Shown here: one piece after another, positions 15,807-20,407 of the stretch | How positions within the stretch are numbered: the first letter of the stretch is position 1 | Layout: every line of letters starts with the position of its first letter | Assembly: GCA_011049385.1 (NCBI GenBank) | Contig: DSBX01000255.1 | Coordinates: 1 to 20,407, forward strand | Direction of reading: 5' to 3' | From: Caldifarciminota bacterium | GTDB taxonomy: Bacteria; Hydrothermota; Tepidihabitantia; Tepidihabitantales; Tepidihabitantaceae | Length of the DNA: 20,407 bases | The notes under the pieces: generated by a model | Told to the model about the DNA's origin: nothing | Database searches by the model: none | What the model saw: the letters and a program-made list of their open reading frames with translations, nothing else | Program-made: the position numbers and the translations under genes

Positions 15807-15836
15807 GCGGGAGGCCGGGACGGCCCGGCCTCCCGC
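15807..15836 (-). terminator. Hairpin terminator behind the propeller gene
   Basis: A perfect 13-bp inverted repeat, GCGGGAGGCCGGG (15807-15819) and CCCGGCCTCCCGC (15824-15836), has a 4-base loop. In the minus direction it is followed by the pyrimidine-rich GCGTCTTCTCTCTTGC. It stands six bases after the stop of the 15843-17558 gene, as expected for an intrinsic terminator. Confidence 0.75.
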
Positions 15837-15842
15837 CCGCCG

Positions 15843-17558
15843 CTATTCGGCGAGAACCAGCTTGCGGACGACCGAGGTCCCGCCCGCGGTCAGCCGGACA
15901 AGGTAGACGCCGGCGCGCAGGTCCGCGGCGTCCCAGGCCACGGTGTGCCGGCCCGCGCCGCGTCGGCCGGAAACGAGCGTCGCGGCCCGCCGGCCCGCGC
16001 CGTCGAAGACGCAGAGTTCGACCGGGCCGTCGGCGGCAAGGTGGTATTCGATGCGGGCCCGGCCCCGCACCGGGTTGGCCGCCAGCCCGAGCCGGGGGCC
16101 GACCGGCGCGACCCGTTCTTCGGCCATGCCGGTGAAGTCGAGGGTGTGGACGATTACCGGGTTGTTCGTCGCCGGACCCTCGCCCTGGACGTGGAAGCCG
16201 GCTTGCCGGTCAATGATGTAGTTCACCCGGACGACGTTGCCGACGTTGACGTCCGCGACCGAGGGGAAGCGGTGCGAGCCGGTACCCCGGGTCGTGAGCT
16301 TGATCGGCGCCTGCCAGGTCGCGCCGTTGTCGCCGTTGTCGAAGGCGACGAAGATGTCGGCCCGGAGCAGTTCGGGCGGCCCGGGCTCAACGTTCGAGGA
16401 GTCGAACTGTTCCCAGGCGACGACGAGGTAGCCGCCCGCTTCGCCGATGCCGGGTCGGCCGGCATAGACGGAGTTGTAGCCGACCGGGGCCCGGAGGTTG
16501 ACCGGGTTGCAGGTCGCGGTCGTGATCCGGGACCAGTTCGGCGAGTTGTCCGGCGACCAGTGCCAGATCTGCGCCGGGATGATGTAGCCCTGCCCGCCGA
16601 CATAGGGCATCGTCGTGCCGACGATGTGGAGCTGGTCGTCGCTGTCGTAGAACGGCGTGAAGGCGCTGATGTGGAACGAGGTCAGCGTGTCGCCGCCGTA
16701 GGCCGGGGGCCACGGGATTTCCTGCGGGTTCTGCCAGCTCGTGCCGCCGTCGAGCGACTGGCGGAAGAAGCCCGGGTCCGGCGCGCCTTCCGAGTACACC
16801 CAGCTGATGCAGACCTTGTCGCTGACCCGGCTGGCGGCGATGTTCTGGGTCGGGAAGTTGGGGTTGGGCTGGGGCGAGGGCACCCCGACCGGCGTGGTCC
16901 AGCTGGTCCAGGGCTGGACCCGGCTGTAGAAGAGCTGGTCCCGGCTCGCGTCGTCAATCAGCGCGAGGTGATAGGGCAGGTTATCGCCGATGGCGAGCGC
17001 GGGCCAGAGGTAGGCGCTCGGGCCGTTGGAGTATTCGAAGATACCCCCGCCCGGGGCGAGGTCCCGGCCCAGGATCGGCGAGAGCGGCGTCCCGACGTGA
17101 CCGCCGACGACCGCGACCTCGGCCGTCCGGTCGAGCGCGACGTTGCCGTAACCGGCCCGCTCGGTGAAGACGGTGACACCGGACTGCATGAAGTCCGGGT
17201 CCACCCAGTTCCACTCGCCGGTCGAGAAGTCGTAGAAGTTGTAGCGCATGTTGCGGTCCGGGTAGGTGGTCTGGTTCGAGGCCGAATACATCCAGGTCAC
17301 GTGTACGCCGTTCTCGGGGTCGAGGACAATCTGCCGGAGTTGGGGCCCGTTGGCCTGCCAGTCGCAGGTCGTGCCGCCGACCGTGTCTACCGTGCCGATG
17401 ACCAGCGCCGCCGGGTCGGCGGGCGGGTTCTCGGACACCCGGACCACCGCCTCGCCCGGCGCGGGCTCGTAATCGGGCGCGAGCGCGGTTCGCGGCACCA
17501 GGTTGCCGGCCAGCGCGCAGAGCGCGGCGACGGCGACCAGGCATATCAAACGTTTCAT
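15843..17558 (-). CDS. Secreted sialidase-fold (BNR/Asp-box) beta-propeller protein with C-terminal sorting domain
   Basis: 571 aa. Signal peptide MKRLICLVAVAALCALAG, then a repeat-rich body of about 460 residues with Asp-box-like turns (QSLDGGTSWQNPQ, DNGDNGATWQAP, DNSPNWSRI) and blade-like strands (RDQLFYSRVQPWTSW; DDQLHIVGTTMP), consistent with a six-bladed sialidase-type propeller. The C-terminal ~85 residues (LGLAANPVRGRARIEYHL…HTVAWDAADLRAGVYLVRL…RKLVLAE) form a FlgD/type IX-like sorting domain. Catalytic sialidase residues (Arg triad, Tyr/Glu) cannot be assigned by eye, so it may be a binding or structural surface protein. Strong ribosome site AAGGAGG before the ATG at 17558; perfect hairpin terminator after the stop. 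Confidence 0.8.
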   Translation of the reverse strand: MKRLICLVAVAALCALAGNLVPRTALAPDYEPAPGEAVVRVSENPPADPAALVIGTVDTVGGTTCDWQANGPQLRQIVLDPENGVHVTWMYSASNQTTYPDRNMRYNFYDFSTGEWNWVDPDFMQSGVTVFTERAGYGNVALDRTAEVAVVGGHVGTPLSPILGRDLAPGGGIFEYSNGPSAYLWPALAIGDNLPYHLALIDDASRDQLFYSRVQPWTSWTTPVGVPSPQPNPNFPTQNIAASRVSDKVCISWVYSEGAPDPGFFRQSLDGGTSWQNPQEIPWPPAYGGDTLTSFHISAFTPFYDSDDQLHIVGTTMPYVGGQGYIIPAQIWHWSPDNSPNWSRITTATCNPVNLRAPVGYNSVYAGRPGIGEAGGYLVVAWEQFDSSNVEPGPPELLRADIFVAFDNGDNGATWQAPIKLTTRGTGSHRFPSVADVNVGNVVRVNYIIDRQAGFHVQGEGPATNNPVIVHTLDFTGMAEERVAPVGPRLGLAANPVRGRARIEYHLAADGPVELCVFDGAGRRAATLVSGRRGAGRHTVAWDAADLRAGVYLVRLTAGGTSVVRKLVLAE

Positions 17559-17615
17559 ACTGCCTCCTTGCAGTCCTGAGACTGCGTCTTGTGCGGACTA
17601 TCCGCCTTGCGGGAT

Positions 17616-17645
17616 ATGATAACCGCGCCGGTTTGTCGTTGTCAA
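17616..17645 (-). promoter_or_regulatory. Promoter of the propeller gene
   Basis: Minus-strand TTGACA (17645-17640) in the same GGCTTGACA context as at positions 3-11 and 12618-12626. TATCAT (17621-17616) lies 18 bases downstream and the gene starts at 17558. Confidence 0.45.
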
Positions 17646-17695
17646 GCCCCGATGTCCGATGGTTGACCGCGGGCAACGCGACATTATGCTGAGTT

Positions 17696-18392
17696 GTGAG
17701 AGAAGAGGCGCTCAACGTCACGGCGGGAGAGTCCGCGGACTGGCACTCACTGTCCGCGGCGGACGCGCTGGACCGGCTTGGTTCCCGGGCCGAGGGGCTG
17801 TCCGCCCCCGAGGTCGCCGCGCGCGCCGAGCGGTTCGGGCCGAATGCGCTGGCCGAGGAGAAGCGCGAGGGGTTCTTGCACCTCCTCCTGCGCCACGTCG
17901 CCAACCCGGTCATCTACGTGCTCTGCGCCGCGGTTGCGGTGTCGGCGCTGACCGGCCACCTGATTGACGCCGCGGCCATCTTCGCGGTCATCCTGCTCAA
18001 CACCGCGCTGGGTATGGTCCAGGAGGCCCGGGCGGAAAAGGCGCTGGCCGCGCTCCAGAAGCTGGCCGCCCCGCGGGCCCGCCTGCGCCGCGAAGACCGG
18101 CTCGGCACCGTGCTCGGCTTCGTGGCGGTCGGGCTGGGCGCGGCGCTGTTCGGTATCGGCCTGCTCCACGGCAACCCGCCGGCTCCTGTTCGGGGTGGGG
18201 ATTGCGATCGTGCTCCAGGTGCTGGTCATCCACACCCCGGTCGGGCCGGCCGTTTTCCAGACCGTGCCCTTGACTCCGGCAGAATGGGCGCGGATACTTG
18301 CCTTATCATCAACGGTGCTGATTGCCGATGAAATCCGCAAACTCTACGGCTGGTGGCGCCGCCGGCGCGCCCAGGACCGGGCAATCGGCTGA
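17696..18392 (+). pseudogene. Cation-transporting P-type ATPase remnant (two internal deletions and a frameshift)
   Basis: Three pieces of a Ca2+-type P-type ATPase are joined. Piece 1 (17696 to ~18090) is the N-terminal cation-ATPase domain and first two membrane helices (DWHSLSAADALDRLGSRAEG…NPVIYVLCAAVAVSALTGHLIDAAAIFAVILLNTALGMVQEARAEKAL). Piece 2 (~18091-18178) matches the third membrane helix (DRLGTVLGFVAVGLGAALFGIGLLHG), in frame with piece 1. Piece 3 (~18180-18392), in another frame, is the extreme C-terminus (LFGVGIAIVLQVLVIHTPVG … ADEIRKLYGWWRRRRA). The actuator domain (TGES), the phosphorylation site DKTGT and the nucleotide-binding domain are missing, so it cannot pump. The start is a GTG without a clear ribosome site. 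The zinc-ribbon gene starts 12 bases after the stop. Confidence 0.8.
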
Positions 18393-18403
18393 AGGAGGTA
18401 ACG

Positions 18404-18619
18404 ATGCGATGCTGGCAATGCGGCGCGCAGGTGCCTGCCGACGAGGCGCTCTGCCCCGAATGTTTCGCCGACCTTGAACCGGACGCGGCGGCCGCGGACG
18501 ACGAGCCGGTCTGCTGTCCGGGTTGCGGCACCCGTTGTGATGCCACCGACGCGACCTGTCCGGCCTGCGGTTGTCCGCTCGACGACGCCGGCCTGCCGCC
18601 GGAGGAGGATGAAGAATGA
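18404..18619 (+). CDS. Small double zinc-ribbon protein
   Basis: 71 aa from the ATG at 18404, chosen because AAGGAGGT (18392-18399) stands just ahead; the longer in-frame start at 18353 lies in the ATPase remnant. Two four-Cys ribbons are seen: CWQC…CPEC near the N-terminus and CCPGC…CDATDATCPAC further on, separated by an acidic Ala/Asp linker and followed by an acidic tail EEDEE. Such ribbons bind Zn2+ and usually serve protein-protein or nucleic-acid contacts. The stop overlaps the porin-like gene start (ATGA), so the two are translationally coupled. Function unknown. Confidence 0.75.
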   Translation: MRCWQCGAQVPADEALCPECFADLEPDAAAADDEPVCCPGCGTRCDATDATCPACGCPLDDAGLPPEEDEE

Positions 18620-19626
18620 GACTGCTTGTGATTGTGATGATGTTTCCCGCGCTGACGCTGGCCGGCTTCACGCTGGGCGGGCCGGAGCCGCCGACGATGA
18701 CCATCGGCGGCCAGGTCCGCTTCGGCCCGGCGCTGTCGCTCGACCCTGACCCCTGGGAGGTCGGTTTCGAGAACTCAAGCGCCAGCCTGTTCTTCACCGG
18801 CCGGCTTGCCGGCCGGCTCGACTGGATGGTTCATCCTTCGATGGCGGGCGGGAGGTTTGCCCTGCTCGAATGCTTCGGCGAATGGAAGCCGCTTGACCTC
18901 CTCGGCGTCCGCTTCGGCCATCAGAAGGCGTCCTTCGGCCGCGTCCATAACTCCTCGGCCGCGCGCCTGCTCTTCGCCGCCCGCAACCCGCTGGCCGCGT
19001 TCGCGCCCGGGTACCAGCTCGGGGTCACGCCCACGGTCAATATGCCGGACGGCCGGGCCGCGTTCCGCTTCGGCGCCTACAACGGCACCGGCTGGGGCGC
19101 ACCCCATGCCGACCCCTGGCTGATGTACGCCGCGAGCCTCGAAGTCACGCCGCTCGGCCCGGTGCCCTACGAGGAATCCGCCCACCGCGGCTACGAGACG
19201 CCGGTCTTCGCGCTCATTCCCGGGGTCTGGACGCATCGGGAGCGGCGCGCGGTCGGCGTTCCCCCGGTTCAGCGCGAGTACACGACCACCGTGGCCGGCA
19301 TCCACGCCGCCCTGCGCGCGGACTACCTCGCGCTCGACGCGGTCTTCTGCCGCCGCTGGGTCGAGACCGAGGTCGGGAACGGCGCGGAGGTCGTCATCAC
19401 CGACGGACTCTCGGTGCAGGGCGGGTACGCCTTCGACGGGCGGTACGAGCCGATTGCCCGGTTCACAATGGTCGGGCTGGAAGGAGCAATCACCACGCTC
19501 GAGGCCGGCTTCAACTGGTACTTCGGAAGCTATGCCTCGCGGCTCGGCCTCAACTTCGCCGGCGTCCTGGACGGCGGCGACGGGGCCCGACACGACCTGC
19601 GGCTGTACTACGAGTTCCAGTTCTAG
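18616..19626 (+). CDS. Outer-membrane porin-like beta-barrel protein
   Basis: 336 aa. Signal peptide MRLLVIVMMFPALTLAG, then alternating strands of a beta barrel (MTIGGQVRFGPALSLD; ASLFFTGRLAGRLDWMVHPSM; VRFGHQKASFGRVHNSSAARLLF; RAAFRFGAYNGTGW; LEAGFNWYFGSYASRLGLNF). It ends DLRLYYEFQF, with the terminal Phe that the BAM machinery recognises. The pattern is like phosphate-selective (OprP/OprO-type) porins, in which a conserved GxxKxxFG-like stretch occurs (GHQKASFGR here). Transported solute unknown. The start shares ATGA with the zinc-ribbon stop, an odd pairing of a cytoplasmic ribbon with a porin. Confidence 0.8.
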   Translation: MRLLVIVMMFPALTLAGFTLGGPEPPTMTIGGQVRFGPALSLDPDPWEVGFENSSASLFFTGRLAGRLDWMVHPSMAGGRFALLECFGEWKPLDLLGVRFGHQKASFGRVHNSSAARLLFAARNPLAAFAPGYQLGVTPTVNMPDGRAAFRFGAYNGTGWGAPHADPWLMYAASLEVTPLGPVPYEESAHRGYETPVFALIPGVWTHRERRAVGVPPVQREYTTTVAGIHAALRADYLALDAVFCRRWVETEVGNGAEVVITDGLSVQGGYAFDGRYEPIARFTMVGLEGAITTLEAGFNWYFGSYASRLGLNFAGVLDGGDGARHDLRLYYEFQF

Positions 19627-19638
19627 GCGGTCCGAGGC

Positions 19639-19667
19639 TTGACCGGGGCGAACCGGGCCGGTATGCT
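19639..19667 (+). promoter_or_regulatory. Promoter of the right-edge gene
   Basis: TTGACC at 19639-19644 and TATGCT at 19662-19667 are separated by 17 bases. Transcription would begin only about 10-12 bases before the ATG at 19686, and no ribosome site is visible, so the message may be nearly leaderless. Confidence 0.5.
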
Positions 19668-19685
19668 GGCGGGTAGCGCGACACG

Positions 19686-20407
19686 ATGAAAGCGATACTG
19701 GTTCTCAAGACGAACGAGTCCGGGGAGTTCTGGTACGAGCCCCGCGAAGTCGGCTATCCCCGGCTGTTGTCATACGACTTCCTCGACGCGGCGGCGCAGA
19801 ACCTGCCGCTGGCCGGTATCGGCCTCTACCTCGACCGGCACCGCGAGGGCCGGCCCGAACCCTACAGTCACCTCGAACCCGCGCTCCTGCGGATCACCGG
19901 CATCCGCAAGGACGGCACCGGCCGTCCCCACATCCGGGTCGAACCGCTGGCCCGTCTGCGCGGTGTGCGCAGTGCCGACCTCGACCGCCTGCTCGGCGTT
20001 GACCGCTGGATCGCGCCGGTGACGCGGGAGCGCTGGAGCCAGGTCCGGCGCGAGCTCGGCATCCGCCCGCCCCGGGATTGGGAGCACATGGTCGAGGTCG
20101 CCGAGGCCGGGCCGGAATGCCGGGAATGGCTCGGCCCCCGCTACACCCGCCTGATCGAGCCCGGGGCGGACTACGCCACCGCCGCGACGGTGACCGCCGA
20201 GGCGCTCGCCGCCATCGGCTTTGACGTCACCGTCCTGAAACACGTTGATATCGGCGAGGGCAACCCGGACGGCTTCGCCTGCACGCCGGCCGGCGAGCGG
20301 TTCGGCTTCTGGCTGGTCTACAACTGCAAGTCGGTTCCCTTTCATCTCGCGCCCGAGGAGATGTTCCGGGTGCGGAGATACGTCGCCCGCTACGGCCGGG
20401 AGTTGCC
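19686..20407 (+). CDS. Partial gene: protein with a PD-(D/E)XK nuclease-like region, runs off the right edge
   Basis: Open from the ATG at 19686 to the last base (240 codons, no stop). The beginning MKAILVLKTNESGEFWYEPR and residues 30-160 are not recognised. Residues ~165-240 (TAAT VTAEALAAIGFDVTVLKH … N193-P-D195-G … FWLVYN213-C-K215 … FRVRRYVARYGREL) have the order of a restriction-like fold: helix, Asp after Pro, then a strand ending x-C-K, then a helix. The acidic residue expected two places before Lys is Asn here, so the nuclease may be inactive, or the fold call may be wrong. Codon use is the same high-GC style as the host genes. It has its own promoter and starts 59 bases after the porin-like gene. 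Confidence 0.65.
   Translation, partial: MKAILVLKTNESGEFWYEPREVGYPRLLSYDFLDAAAQNLPLAGIGLYLDRHREGRPEPYSHLEPALLRITGIRKDGTGRPHIRVEPLARLRGVRSADLDRLLGVDRWIAPVTRERWSQVRRELGIRPPRDWEHMVEVAEAGPECREWLGPRYTRLIEPGADYATAATVTAEALAAIGFDVTVLKHVDIGEGNPDGFACTPAGERFGFWLVYNCKSVPFHLAPEEMFRVRRYVARYGREL

Noticed and set aside
15747..17579. A 610-codon open frame on the plus strand
   Set aside because: It is the antisense of the propeller gene, which has a signal peptide, Asp-box motifs, a sorting domain, ribosome site and terminator. The plus-strand product is Arg/Val/Asp/Gly-rich without domains, typical for the opposite strand of GC-rich genes.
18798..18815. GGCCGGC-TT-GCCGGCC inverted repeat considered as a regulatory hairpin
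   Set aside because: It lies inside the porin-like coding sequence (…GRLAGRLD…) and such repeats are expected in GC-rich codons.
1..20407. CRISPR array, tRNA/rRNA, insertion sequence or integrase
   Set aside because: No regularly spaced repeats, no cloverleaf or rRNA-like stretch, and no transposase or recombinase motif was found on either strand; the only long direct repeats are the three methyltransferase tails.

Overview
The window is GC-rich bacterial DNA with two distinct halves. Positions 1-12510 hold an anti-phage defence island read entirely on the plus strand. Positions 12600-20407 hold more GC-rich host-type genes for secreted and outer-membrane proteins. The porin-like protein with a terminal aromatic residue, and several secreted proteins ending in a FlgD-like / type IX-secretion-like beta domain (…NP…G…W-D-G/A-D…G-V-Y…R-L), suggest a Gram-negative of the FCB or candidate WOR-3/TA06/Eisenbacteria type. 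That assignment is inference; there is no rRNA or marker gene to confirm it.

Defence island: a promoter at 6-33 drives a PLD-nuclease/SNF2-helicase fusion (85-3432). Three bases downstream is an Eco57I-type N6-adenine DNA methyltransferase (3436-6824) with its own C-terminal recognition region. Together they look like a two-protein restriction-modification system built like a split type I/ISP enzyme. The methyltransferase reading frame is broken by a one-base shift near 5175 and carries an in-frame 45-bp palindrome (4643-4687). Behind it come an ApeA-like HEPN RNase (6817-8202), an AAA15/OLD-like ATPase with a small nuclease-like partner (8337-9979), an AlbA_2/Schlafen-type ATP-binding regulator (10099-11802) and a DprA-like Rossmann protein (11885-12508).

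The most striking structure is that the 3' end of the methyltransferase gene occurs three times: in place (6711-6805), just after the HEPN gene (8201-8263), and just after the ATPase/nuclease pair (9987-10091). The two extra copies have no methyltransferase body in front of them, and their differences are mostly silent or conservative. This suggests that effector cassettes were loaded one after another into the methyltransferase 3' end, each carrying a functional 3' end from a related locus. The last copy keeps the probable original C-terminus (GRRAGEE) and supplies the ribosome-binding site of the AlbA_2 gene. The ancestral order was therefore probably helicase - methyltransferase - AlbA_2 gene.

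Host half: a beta-helix secreted protein (12687-14207, +); a minus-strand group with a sialidase-like propeller (15843-17558), a perfect hairpin terminator, a PET-hydrolase/dienelactone-hydrolase-like secreted esterase (14602-15744) and a short frameshifted secreted protein (14240-14589); a cation P-type ATPase reduced to three fused fragments (17696-18392, pseudogene); a double zinc-ribbon protein overlapping an outer-membrane porin-like gene (18404-19626); and, running off the right edge, a gene not closed in the window (19686-20407) whose C-terminal part resembles a PD-(D/E)XK nuclease fold. No tRNA, rRNA, CRISPR array, transposase or integrase was seen.
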